Shown one piece after another: positions 1 to 10,872 of a stretch of 56,120 nt of DNA; within the stretch, counting starts at the first letter, position 1, and each line of letters begins with the position of its first letter. A program made the position numbers and the translations under genes. The notes under the pieces are model-generated. The model ran no database searches and was not told where the DNA came from. It worked only from the letters and a program-made list of their open reading frames with translations. This stretch comes from Evernia prunastri (lineage: Eukaryota; Ascomycota; Lecanoromycetes; Lecanorales; Parmeliaceae), in contig NKYR01000187.1 in NCBI GenBank assembly GCA_003184365.1, positions 1 through 56,120 of the forward strand, given 5' to 3'.

Positions 1-244
1 CGAGGTACCTCGGCAACGCTACTATAGTTCCGCATTATTATTTATCCGAAGTGTGCGGTGCGGCCGGAGTGTGCGCTCCCAAGACCTTCCGGAGACATTT
101 GCACCGAGTTGCAAATGTCTGAATCTTACTTCTCAATAGATAAACAGGCCTAATTCCACCGTTTTTTTATACAAAGTATCTTATGCTCCTGCAACGACAT
201 CAGATAGAATAATCTTCGTGGCAGATGAAATTCCAACTTTCATT
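1..244. repeat. 244-bp direct repeat, copy 1, ending at the N
   Basis: These 244 bases recur at 823-1066 in the same orientation with one difference (C at 30, A at 852). The copy ends exactly at the single N at 245, so the most likely meaning is an unmerged contig overlap rather than a biological duplication. It may begin left of the window. The sequence lies 5' of the transposase-like ORF found between the two copies. Confidence 0.95.
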
Positions 245-245
245 N
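245..245. other. Scaffold gap (single N)
   Basis: One undetermined base stands directly after copy 1 of a direct repeat and inside the reading frame of the transposase-like ORF on the minus strand. A gap of one base is a placeholder for unknown length. The reading frame to the left of it should not be trusted as continuing the ORF. Confidence 0.9.
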
Positions 246-697
246 GGATTGGGAACCATTTCGTGGGAATGGTCCTGATGGCCCAATCCGAGGACCCACG
301 TCTTGTTGCCTCCACCACGAGTATATGGATCCCTCCAGGTAATAGCGCATCGCCATAGGCAGCCTTTCTTCTTGATTCGAGTGAGTTCTTGCTGGCGGTT
401 ACTACCTTCACCCGTATGCTCATCCAGCTTCCGATTATTCTGAGTCTTTTCCTCCGCATGGATACATTGATAGCTTTTGCGCCCTGCTCCACATGACCCT
501 GTCACTATAGCGAATCCTTGACTGAAGGCGTAATTCTGAAGGCGAGTCCAGGCGTCATCGGGTACATCAAAAGTCTCATTTGGTGAAGGAGGCTCTAAAT
601 GCTCCTGCGGTATACCGTCAATAACCTTCTGAACCAAAGGCTTTAGGTCGTCGTCGAGGCGGGGGTGAGGAGTCCATTGAGCAGCCTGAGTAGCCAT
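246..697 (-). pseudogene. FAR1/MULE-type transposase, N-terminal fragment cut by gap
   Basis: Reading from an ATG at 697, about 150 codons are open before the N at 245. The product has an N-terminal linker and then a Cys/His pattern typical of FAR1-type zinc fingers: GRKSYQC, later KKGCLWRC, and finally a Trp-rich strand and HQDHSHEM. FAR1 domains of this type sit at the N terminus of Mutator-like (MULE) transposases, where they bind DNA; the catalytic DDE domain is absent here. The fragment ends at an assembly gap, so it is either a real truncated copy or the dangling start of a contig. A fungal FAR1-family transcription factor is the alternative. The repeated sequence and broken assembly around it favour a mobile element. 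Confidence 0.5.
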
Positions 698-822
698 AAT
701 AGCGACTGGTTGTGGTAAGACGATGTGGGTGGAAGAGGTGTTGTGGGTGGAAGGTGATGAGGAAGCGAATATGAGGTGTGGATAGAAAGGTACATGAAAT
801 TGGGTGGTGTCTACACTAAAGA

Positions 823-1066
823 CGAGGTACCTCGGCAACGCTACTATAGTTACGCATTATTATTTATCCGAAGTGTGCGGTGCGGCCGGAGTGTGCGCTC
901 CCAAGACCTTCCGGAGACATTTGCACCGAGTTGCAAATGTCTGAATCTTACTTCTCAATAGATAAACAGGCCTAATTCCACCGTTTTTTTATACAAAGTA
1001 TCTTATGCTCCTGCAACGACATCAGATAGAATAATCTTCGTGGCAGATGAAATTCCAACTTTCATT
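823..1066. repeat. 244-bp direct repeat, copy 2
   Basis: Second copy of the sequence at 1-244, with a single mismatch. It lies 125 bp upstream of the transposase-like ORF start and continues without a break into unique sequence at 1067. If the left contig really ends inside this copy, bases 246-822 are an extra branch that does not belong between positions 244 and 1067. Confidence 0.95.
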
Positions 1067-1674
1067 TCTTGCCGTGCTCTAAGCCGCTAGCGCCGATGAG
1101 GTTAGGCCTGTCGGCATACTTGTAGCTGCATTTTCTCCGAGCCAACGCTCTACTCGGACCCTGCTTTTCAGTCTAGATTTGTATAGGACCGTGAGTCTTC
1201 GTAATGCATTACAACACATGTCCGGCTGTCCTCTAAATAAAACTGCTCAGTAGCACTTCTTCCTGGTCTCTGAGTCCACAATCGGATAGGAACAGCTCGG
1301 TACAGCACCGCATAAAGGGTTTTTTCCCCAGAGTATGGGGACGCCATTGATAGGATCTGAATCAATAAGACCATTTTTCAAACACGCTGGGCACTGTATC
1401 TGATCCTTAGGCTGGGTTATCGACGAGCGGTAAAATCTAGGAGCCGAAGCCGAGAGGATAGGCGTCTTCCTGCAGCACATCGTCCGGCATGGGAATCGCG
1501 CTAGGTAATGAAATCTGCAGATGAAAAGCGCAAAGAGGGGTTATCGAAAATGTGCCACCCATCCTTCCATCTTACCTCGCCCCAAATCATCCACTCTCCA
1601 GTCATATTAATCAAAATTCCCGTCGCATCTTGTTTCTTCTCTAAGCGTTACAATTGCGCCTGTCTAGAGCTACG
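1067..1674. other. Intergenic, upstream of NLR gene
   Basis: No supported gene is seen. Open frames on the minus strand at 1168-1480 overlap each other in different frames and have no recognisable motif. The right end is the presumed promoter and leader of the NLR gene that starts at 1675. Confidence 0.5.
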
Positions 1675-4600
1675 ATGGATCCTTTCACTGCTTTTAGTCT
1701 CGTCTGTGGCATCATTCAGGTTGTGGACGCTGGCACCAAGTTAGCAAAGAAGGGTCTTGAGCTATACAAAGATGGAGTAACGTGCGAGAACACGGAACTT
1801 GAAGAGATGGCTACATGTCTTACGGGCCTTCGCACAAGTCTAGATCTCGCAGATCGAGGCGACAAGGATGAGCTCTGGCGCTTCGGCGTGAAATGCTCCG
1901 ATACAGCTCAGGAACTGGTTGCAGAACTCGAGAACTTGAAAGTTCACGGGCCGAAGACAAAGCGACAATCACTAGGCAAGACTTTTATGGTTCTACGGAA
2001 GAAAACCGCTATCCATGATATCCAGAAGCGATTGGATGACTATCGAGAGCTTTTAGATAGCTTGATACTGGTCGATTTAAGGTTTGTTCACCATGTTAGC
2101 CTTTATGTTCCTTGCGACGAGCCTGCCTTTTATAGTTGACCTGCACGGCTCTGGTACCAGGGACAGCCTAGTTGCTTTGCTTCAAGCCGTATCACGAGAG
2201 CTTATGCGTCGAGAGCTTGTCCCATAGAGCCTTGCTATGCTTGAAGCTTTGCTCAAATTACTGACAGGCTTCTTCACAGAAAGCGCCTCCATTTGGTGGA
2301 TCTGCAGCAGAGGGAAGGTTTCCAAGACCTGGATCTGAAGGTCCAGACCATCATCAGAAGCCTCGCACAAAGTCCGCAGAGCTTTGAAGAGCTGAAAACA
2401 CTGATCCAAGCCGAGAATATGACAATCAAGGAGCATATCAGTACCACACTAGGACAGCAGCGAAGCGATTTAGCCCACAAAGAGTACCGCCAACAATTCC
2501 TCCAGAGTTTGTGGTACCCCGAAATATATTCTCGACAAGAAAGAGTGCGCGAAGCTCACCAGAAAACTTTTCAGTGGGTATTTGAACGGCATGACTTCGA
2601 CGAATCTACTCCTCGCTGGACCAACTTTGTCGATTGGCTTGAACAAAGGGGAGGCTTGTATTGGATCAGCGGCAAGGCGGGATCTGGAAAATCAACTTTG
2701 ATGAACTTTATATATCAAGACAATCGAACCAGACATTTCCTGGCCACCTGGTCTGGTGCAAAATTGATCTTGACTCCTGGTGTCTTCCTATGGAACGCAG
2801 GAACCGCATTGGAGAAGAGCACCGAAGGACTTTTACGATCCCTCCTCTATCAGATCTTGAAGAAGCTTCCCAACCTAACATCGCTATCGACTGAGAGTCA
2901 TTCTAGTTCAATATTCGAAACGGACGACCCTGACAAGTGCGCACCTATTGCAGCCTGGACAGAACGCAGACTTCGATCAACTTTCCAAAATGTGATTCGT
3001 CAAGCGCAAGCAGTATGCCGCTTTTGCATCTTCATAGACGGGTTGGATGAGATCAGCGGAGATTCAGACGCGGTGATTGAGGTTATCAAGAACATGCTGT
3101 CCGCTGACGTCAAGGTGTGCGTGTCGAGTCGGCCAGATCAATCGTATACCGACACGTTTGGCTCCGGCCCGATGCTCAAGTTGCAGGATTTGACAGAGCC
3201 CGATATCAAGGCATATATGCTGGACAAGTTGCACCCCTGGTTGCAAAAGGAGCCTGCAAACCTTCTGTCTAGGATCATGATCGACATTGCGCAAAAGGCG
3301 CAAGGGGTTTTTCTTTGGGTCGAATTGGTGGTCAAAACTCTGATCAGAGGCCTTGAGAACTGTGACAGTGTAGAGCAGCTCCAGAGGCGAGTTCAGTCAA
3401 CACCTTCTGACATTAACGGCCTCTATGCCAAAATGCTGAGCAACATCGACGACGTTTACCATGAAGATACGGCTCGACTACTCCAGATGGCATTAGCGGA
3501 CTTGACTCGATCCTTTTTGGACGTGGTTCTTGCATTGTACAATAAATTCGATCGTGTGTCTGAGATATCCATTCAAGAGGCTCTCAAGCTCAGCGATCTG
3601 ACCCAAAAGAAGATGCAAACAATCTGTGCAGGGCTTCTCGAGGTACATCAAGAGGACAAGGACTCTCGAGAATCAGGAGGAAAATTCAGCTTCCATGACT
3701 GCTATTTATCTCTGCCAATACGATATACTGACTCTCCGGAGTCTGCCGATTTGTCATTTTATGAAAAATATGTCCATGTTGGTTTTATCCATCGGACTGC
3801 TGTCGAGTTCTTCCGCGGAAACAAGCAGGGGCAACAATTTTTGGAGGCAAATACCATGTCCAGCTTCAGTGCTCACTCTTGCTACGTTAGGGCGCTACTC
3901 ACCAAAGTAAAACTACTGCGATTCCCAACAAAATCAGTCGATATAGAAGAGAGTTTCAGAGATGTGCCCGAAAGTATTCGGTTCAGAGATGTGCCCGAAA
4001 GAATTCTCAACGAAGTGCCGGATCGATCTGATCCCTTCCTAGACAGAGTTGCCCGTAACTTTGTTTCTCAAATTCTGCGCAACATCTCAGTGCACGAAAC
4101 GGCGACTGGTGCAGCGGATGTATCACTTTGTGATGATGTAGACCGGACTTTAGCGACTATTCATCAGCGGCAGCAAGATGTGCCTCCGAGTTCGCACTGG
4201 TCTACCGAATGGAACGTAAGCCCCATCAGAAAAAGTACCTCAGTCCTTCTGAGGTTTCAGACTGGCTCGGGGTCAAGCTCTCCAGCCCCCTTTCATCCGT
4301 CTCGGATCGAGTCAAGACCGAATTTAGATACACCGGTCGACTTCCTCGGCCACGCCGCCTCATGGGCTCTGTCTTCCTATGTTTTGCAAATAGTTGACTT
4401 ACAACAGAAAAATCTTGACAAAGGATATATGAACTATCTGCTCTGCTGTTCCATGCGGGCCATTAATCGCCAACCCTCTTGTCTTGAGCCTCTGCACAAC
4501 GATGAGCTTATAAAGCCAGTCAACCTTATAGCTGAGCTTTTAAGTCGTGGAGCCGATCCAAACATCTACCTTGAAGCTTTTTACCACACTGTATGGGGAT

Positions 4601-5226
4601 TACTCCTACGCAGAGCCGTATATACTCGCTTGCCATTTCTCCGAACGGCCCTTGCAACAACTATCAAGATATTCCTCGAGCATGGGGCAGACGTTCATTG
4701 GAAATTCTTGAATCAGATCCACACACGTTGTATGCCTGTTCAAGGCCAAACAAAGGCCAAGCATGAATGGGAAATAGATATGTATTTTCGTCACGAGATG
4801 TCCGTTCTGTACTTCCTTCGGAGGTGGTTTGAACGAGAACCAGAGTTGAGGGCGCTCGAAGAGATCATTGAAGCCAAGGGGGGTCGCGATTCTCATAGAT
4901 ATACCCATTTTGCCCTCAAAAGAGATGGTTACCGACCGCACAAAATATCTAGGCGGCGGCACGAAAAGCTAATTGCAACCTTGAATACAACTCAGCACGG
5001 CTATAAAAAGGCTCTGGATATGCTTCTGTCAGTGAAGGATCGTTGTGAGTGGGAGGACCAGGTTAGAAAAGCCTACAGAGAAATCGTGGAGAGCAATGGG
5101 GACTCTGACTGTGAAATGTATTCCGACGAAGAATCCGCAACCGGGAGTGATACAGAAGAGGAATTTTACGATGCGGTAGATACGCAGGCGGTGTCGGACG
5201 AGCAAGACTATCAGTCTACCAACTGA
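1675..5226 (+). CDS. NLR-like STAND protein with NACHT domain
   Basis: Two exons, 1675-2081 and 2280-5226, join through a 198-nt intron (donor GTTTGT, acceptor TTCACAG) and give 1117 residues. The start ATG gives MDPFTAF, the usual beginning of fungal NLR N-terminal domains, and the joined sequence ILVDLR-KRLHLVDLQQ matches the family pattern I know there. The N-terminal domain covers about residues 1-150. The NACHT NTPase follows, with Walker A GKAGSGKST at 267-275 and Walker B CIFIDGLDE at 385-393. The C-terminal half has no clear WD40 or TPR array, only two short ankyrin-like pieces (LLSRGADPNI, FLEHGADVH), and ends in a very acidic tail. Residues 695-712 are a tandem pair of a nine-residue unit. 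Such proteins are thought to sense non-self and trigger cell death; the ligand here is unknown. A second, shorter intron structure is possible but meets a stop. Confidence 0.85.
3955..4008 (+). repeat. 27-bp tandem duplication inside NLR gene
   Basis: Two adjacent 27-bp units encode FRDVPESIR and FRDVPERIL. The first 20 bases of the units are identical, and the unit length keeps the frame. It lies between the NACHT domain and the ankyrin-like remnants of the NLR. Confidence 0.9.
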
Positions 5227-6941
5227 TGGGACATTCGTCGCCACAGTGGGTCTGGGGGTTAGCCGGTCGCACCGTATGGTGTTTTCGCGTTGCTGGTTAC
5301 TTCGCATAGCAGGGCAATAACGCATAGAGAGACGTGACTCATGCCAAGCACGCGATGACCAGGAGATTCGTGTCTTGATGGGAGCTTTATATCTATGGGC
5401 TTCTCACTAGTGTTGGGCTCTTCATTTCACTTCATCTCTTTCAGCGTCAAAACAAACTTTCTCACCCGCCCGCGCCTTGTTATAGCCTCATTTTACTCCA
5501 GATCTAGTTAGCACTGGGAGATCTACGCATACCCCTTCAGATAGCTAACCCTGTTGTTCACTTGCCTTCAGCATTGTCTTCGAGCATCAGCGCGGCACTA
5601 CCTAAGAGGTCGTCGTGGATGAGACACCAGTAGTACTACCCCTCCGTCTTTAGCCGCCAGCATGAGTGATTGACGCGTTGGTTGAAAGGTTGGATAAACT
5701 TTACCTTGACCGGGGTCAGCTTGTGGATTTCGTTCCGGGTCTTCAACTCTTTCCTCTTGGCGGGAGATATGAGTCTCGCTTGTTAGTAGCGGGAGAGGCA
5801 AACAATGCGCCACATGGTGTCCACCGCCCTTCAGATGCATTCTATCTCAATGGCGTATTTACAGTTCAAAAAGTCGCTTCAAAAATTTCAGATCGTTACC
5901 TCTCCACTATTGCCTATGGATAGGAATAGCTGAGAAAGCGGAAACTTGGTTGTAGTATTGCTACACTGTTAGCAGTTGAACTCGATTGAGTTAGAATCAA
6001 CGAGAAGTCAGATACCACCTCCGGGTGATAAATCCTTTGGAAGTAACCCTTACTTAATGACCTCGAATGCTTACTCTGCGGCGCAATCTTCTAGTCGCGC
6101 CGAGGCATTTGAGAAGTGAAGTGTGGTAAGCAGTGCCGATCACGTTACAGAAAGTGTCACTAGGAGCTAAGATTGAATAGGAACATCCTTGTTTTTTTTC
6201 TATGGAGTGGTGTGAAGGCTACTTGTATGCCTGAGAGATTACTAATTTTCCACATGAGGGGTAATTTGACACAGGATTGTTGCATCATTTTCAACACATC
6301 GTCTGCCCTGTAAATTCTCAGCCTTGTTTAACTTGGGGATGAGAGTGTCAAAATGGGGCCTTTGGCACCAGCTTCCACGTGAGTCAAGCGAAAGCAGAGA
6401 AGTTAGCTGATCTGACTCAGAGGTATCACGCAGAAGCGGTAACCATTCTAGCGGAGTTTCGCAATGGTGAATGTATCCAATTTGAGCGCGGTGCACCTGT
6501 GGGAGAAGTGGGCAGAAAGGGGAGTAAATTGCGGATGACATGAGAGTGCGATGCCCAGTCGGATATAAGGGGGAGGCATGGAAAGTCTCGGCCTATAAGA
6601 CTATTCCCAACGTTTCATGCATCCTGGCTGACTACATAACGACCGTTGAAGGCATCTTACTCGCCGACAGAAGTACCGCAAGGTAGAATTTGAGACGCTG
6701 AGGCACTTTGATTTGTAGATCATCGGGAGCCTGCATATCCTGTGAAGCGGAATAAAATTAGTCTGGAGAAATCCCGGTCCTCCGACCTCCTTTCTTACCT
6801 AATCATTGGTTTTCGAGAGCGTAAGACAGTTACTTTCATTGCTCTTCTCGCATCGCTCTTTCTCACACTCTTACATGCCCAGTTGCTATCATACTTGTCT
6901 ACGGACACGAAGCAGAGCAGTCTCACATACGAAACGGCGAA
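5227..6941. other. Gene-free stretch between NLR and SDR genes
   Basis: I see no gene here. An 85-codon frame at 5666-5923 starts only at GTG, because the nearby ATG at 5662 is closed after three codons. A minus-strand frame at 6242-6541 has no recognisable motif. The last few hundred bases are the likely promoter of the SDR gene. Confidence 0.5.
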
Positions 6942-8045
6942 ATGGCGGAACAAACTCTTGATGCCAACATGTTCACCTCCCCATACCAGCTCACAAAGAG
7001 CATGCACCGTGACCTCTATCCTGCTATTGAGCCTAGCAACCCAGCCTTGTCCGCTAAAGGCAAGGTCATCATGATTACTGGTGCCGGCGGAGGTCTAGGA
7101 GCAGTAAGCCGTGCACCCTCGAAGTATGATCAATCAATCCAAGCTCACTCTACTATGCCAGGCCATTGCAAGAGCGTGGGCTCAAGCCGGTGCCGCTGGC
7201 ATCGTTCTTGCCGGGCGCAATGTCGACGCTCTCGATCTTACTGCGGACAACATTATCAACATATCGAGCTCAGTTTCCGTCATCATCGTACCGACGGATG
7301 TCACAAACGAATCCAGCGTGCGATTTCTCTTCCGGAATGCCAAGGCCAAGTTTGGCAAAGTTCACGTCCTGGTGAATGCTGCGGGCACAATGGGTGGGGG
7401 TACAGTTGGGGAAGTCCCATTGGCGTCCTGGTGGGCCGACTTTGTGAGTGGTTGGCAATGACAACTAGATAGTAGTAATGGCGGAGCTGACGGAAGATTC
7501 TTCAATTGAAAGGAAAGCAGCGTGAAAGGCACGTTCCTCACGACGCAGGCTTTCATCAGAAGCTTCGGCGGTGAGGGTACAATCATCAACCTAGTCAGCC
7601 TTGCCGCCGTTACGGCTTTTCCTGGCATGAGCTCCTACGCCTCAAGCAAACTTGCACAGATCAAGCTCGGACAGGCGATTGGCCTCGGTCAGTTCATAAC
7701 ACTCTGTCTGATCTTGCCTTTGAGAACACGCACTAACTCAGCCCAGAATATCCCAACATCCGCGCCTTCTCCGTCCATCCTGGTATTGTAGAAGCCGCCG
7801 ATCGAGGCATAGTCGTCGATGCATTCACGCCCTTCGCAAAAGATACGCAGGCTCTTACCGGCGGAGTGTCCCTTTGGCTCGATACGCCCAAAGCTGACTT
7901 CCTCAAAGGCGGGTTCTTGAGTGTCAATTGGGACGTCAACGAGATGGAGGAGCACGCATCGGAGATTACTGGAGGGAAGCTGACTGAGTTGGGGTTTCTC
8001 AACGCCAAGCGCGGTCCTCAGGGCCATCCTTGGGCCTCCCAGTAG
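6942..8045 (+). CDS. Short-chain dehydrogenase/reductase (SDR)
   Basis: Four exons, 6942-7103, 7162-7443, 7513-7687 and 7747-8045, are separated by introns of 58, 69 and 59 nt and give 305 residues. The start is the ATG giving MAEQTLDANM. The Rossmann glycine motif TGAGGGLG lies near residues 47-54. Next come NAAG, the strand that carries the catalytic serine (NLVSLAAV), and the active-site YASSK. These are the marks of a classical NAD(P)-dependent SDR that oxidises or reduces an alcohol/carbonyl group; the substrate cannot be told. Splice joins restore the typical text WADF-ESSVKGTFLTT and AIGLE-YPNIRAFSVHPG. The gene faces an oxygenase gene tail to tail, 263 bp away, so the two could serve one pathway, but no synthase is present in the window. 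Confidence 0.88.
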
Positions 8046-8308
8046 ATCGAGCACTGGTGCTGGGCCAGCCTTGGAGCCAGGTGAGGAAGGCGGCCGAAGA
8101 GTTAGATGCCTGACGTAGAAGAGTGATGATAGCTCACGACCAGGGCAAAGCACTTCATATTATGCGAAAGGTTTCTCTGTGATAAATATTTAAAATCTGT
8201 TCTCTCAGATGATGCATGCAAGCCCAAAAAAAGATTCCCGGACTCGCCGAGACGCCCGCGCTGTTTCCCTCCGTTCAACGAGCTTTCGCCGTCCCAGCCT
8301 CGGCTCGC

Positions 8309-9694
8309 TCACGCGGGCGGCATCTCAATCCTACCTGTCAAGATCTTCTGACCCTCAATCCCCTCTTCCCATGTCTTCCGCCTCAACATACCGAATTTCC
8401 TCTCCAACCACTCCCGGCTAGTATACACCTCTTCATCATCCACCGCCCCATTAGCAATGCCAGGAACAGCTTCCATTCTCACGTCATCCTCAGCGCGCTG
8501 TAGGTACGCAAAACTGTACCTCTCCTCCATTGCTCGACCGGGAGGTGGACTCACGCGGTGGAAACAGGAGTGGAGTAAGCCTCCGGTTAGCATAGTGAGA
8601 CCTACGTGCGTTTGCGATATCAGCGATGTTGCTTCGAGGCTCTGGGACATACGGTTCTCAATGTCAAAGAAGAGAGAAACATCGAAGTCTGGCGGTAAAG
8701 AGACGTACCGTCTCCGATATTGACGACCGCACAACCCGGCTTCGGAGCCACGAATGCCCAGTCGGAGCTATGAGGGGGCAGCACTTGTAGCCTAGGCGTT
8801 TTGGTGAAGAGGAGCGTCAGGGAGCTAAGATCCGTATGAGCGGCTTGCGGGGCACCCGTCTCAGAGGAGGGCTGCGGCAGGTAATGCAAAAGGCGGAGGA
8901 TATCCGGAGAAGCGACGTCGATCCGGTGCAGGTTGACCAAAGAAGCATGTGGTGGTATACCCAGTGAGGAGGACAGGGAAGAGAGGAGCAGCGCGAGGAT
9001 CTGATGAGTTTGAGCGAGGAAAGAGGTGAGGGATGGAAGACGCTTTGCCAGAAGTTGAGGACGGGCGAGCGAGGGGTCAAGATGGGATTTCCCCGGAATC
9101 TGCGGCAGTTGAGTAAATGGTATGCACAACGGCACGGAAAAAGGGTGGGGTACAGTATAGCTTTCGAAGCCGTCGCATTTGCCGTTGATGCCTGGTAACG
9201 TCAGGGAAGTTCTGGAAGCAAAGGGGTCTGAGAGGGTTCACCACCGAAGTTCCGTCCAACAGGCTTGTATCTGAGCAATTTTCATCAGCACAGAGGGCCC
9301 TTGCGCCGACAACCATGTATTTGACGAAGAAGAACGCAAGGCTGAAATACCCATTGAGCTTCAAATCCCCGAGCTTGTCGACGTCATATTCCATCTTCTC
9401 TTCTTGCGTCAACCCGAACAGATCTTCCGAGAGACAAAACACCTCCTCTACTGCGGGAAGCATTCCCACAAATGACGAGCCTTGGAAATCGAGATAGAAG
9501 AAACCGTCTGTCTGGGCAGCTTTCAAGAGGTTTTCCTCTTCCGTTTTGTCCCGGTCGGACAGGCGTCCGATGTGGATAGTTTGAAGCTGAGCTGTCGCGT
9601 TGATCTCCGTGTCCTTTTGGGGGAATTCTGATGTGGCTTCCTGGGTCTCGCCGTCGCTCAGAAGCGGATTATAGGAGATGTTTGGGCCTGCCAT
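8309..9694 (-). CDS. 2-oxoglutarate/Fe(II) oxygenase, IPNS-like
   Basis: Five exons on the minus strand, 9694-9351, 9270-9242, 9191-9154, 9099-8709 and 8601-8309, with introns of 80, 50, 54 and 107 nt, give 364 residues. The small exons restore the family text KLNG-YKPVGRNFG-GINGKCDGFESYT. The N-terminal DIOX_N part carries ADGFFYLDF-like sequence (seen as TDGFFYLDF). The C-terminal jelly roll has the iron ligands HTD (AHTDLSSLTLLF) and the distal His (SCFHRV), then the 2-oxoglutarate-binding R-x-S motif (ERYSFAYL). The expected reaction is hydroxylation, desaturation or ring closure of a small molecule in the cytosol. The third intron has a weak GTACCC donor. The start is the ATG at 9694; upstream in-frame sequence lacks another ATG. 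The substrate is not deducible. Confidence 0.85.
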
Positions 9695-10872
9695 AGTGTT
9701 TCCGCGTTGCAATGTAAAGATGTGGGTTTGAAATGCTCACCCAAATTTTACTGCAATGGGAAGACATTCATGCCATCGAAGCAAATAAAAATCCTATTCT
9801 ACAGGGTCTTCGGACCGTTCGGAATTTGAAATGGCTTGCGGGCTGACATCAGCGGACCTCAATATTGACCCATGTTTTGAACTCGGCTACGAAACGTTGC
9901 GCTAGAAAAAAAGGTATAAGATAGTGGGACAGGCTACGTTTGATGCCAGATATATCCATGTGTCACATCGGTCCCCCAAGGGCCGGTATAATCATCACCC
10001 TCATCTGAGTACTAAGACATGTAGAGAAAGTCAAGTCTGTAGATCTAGTAACGAAAAAAAGCCAAGGCAAGACCAGAGAAGGTTCTCATCTGTCGTCCTT
10101 GGCAGGGCCGGAAGGTGCCTGGTCTGCAATGGACAATAGTGGCGAAGGAAGCGAGTCGATGATCTGCACTTACTTAATCTGTTTTGAATATGAACCATGC
10201 CCTCGCTGCCCAGGCGTCTTTTTTCAGGATTTTCTTGGCTCTGAGATGCGCCGTGAAACTGGGTTGTCGAACGCTCGGTGCTTGACTGCCATTAATAGTG
10301 GGTAGGAGTGAAGGTATTAGTAGGAAAGCGGTTCATGGCGATTTTGTGGTTTGCTACTTCTTGGCTACGGTAGGTGGGACGCATGATCGATGCGGGAGAC
10401 GTGGGCGGTGGGGGGGGGGGGGGGGGGGGGGGCGAACTAGTTACTTGGAGCTTGGATCGCGTGGGTGGCTGCGAGGAATCAAGGCTGATTCTCAGGGCAG
10501 GTTCTCTTTTGTATGATTTTGCGGAGTCACGAAGTTCTCGAGATGATGGAATGAAAGTTTGGAGACTAGTCAATTGATCCCATCTTCTGCATCGGCTTCG
10601 GAAGCACTGTCTTCATCCGATATAGATCGGCTATTAGACTGTGTGTCCTTCTCCTCCCAGGCCAGATACAAACGCGACAGGCGACTAACTACTAAGAGGA
10701 GACGTTTATCCTAAACCCCTCCAGTCTCGGCAATGCCAAATCCGGGGGGTTTATGGAAATCGGAGTGACGGCGACGTACGGAGTTGATTGATGCCGTCAT
10801 CAAATGAAGATGACAGCGCCAACCTCCAGCATGCCTCGCGCCGCAGGGGTCCTCTTCTTGTGACGAGATTCT
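9695..10872. other. Gene-free stretch with a G homopolymer
   Basis: It holds the presumed promoter of the oxygenase gene at the left, a run of 23 G at 10410-10432, and the 3' side of the next minus-strand gene. The open frames around the G run are products of the homopolymer. No motif was recognised. Confidence 0.5.
10410..10432. repeat. Poly-G run of 23
   Basis: An uninterrupted run of 23 G follows GTGGGCGGT. Its length should be treated as uncertain, since such runs are prone to sequencing error and slippage. It can form a G-quadruplex on the plus strand. Confidence 0.9.

Noticed and set aside
1..1066. LTR retrotransposon or solo repeats as explanation of the direct 244-bp copies
   Set aside because: No primer-binding site, polypurine tract or gag/pol; the copy ends exactly at an N, and the same pattern recurs at 23299.
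5666..5923. 85-codon plus-strand open frame
   Set aside because: It starts only at GTG, the nearby ATG is closed at once, and no motif or partner exon is visible.
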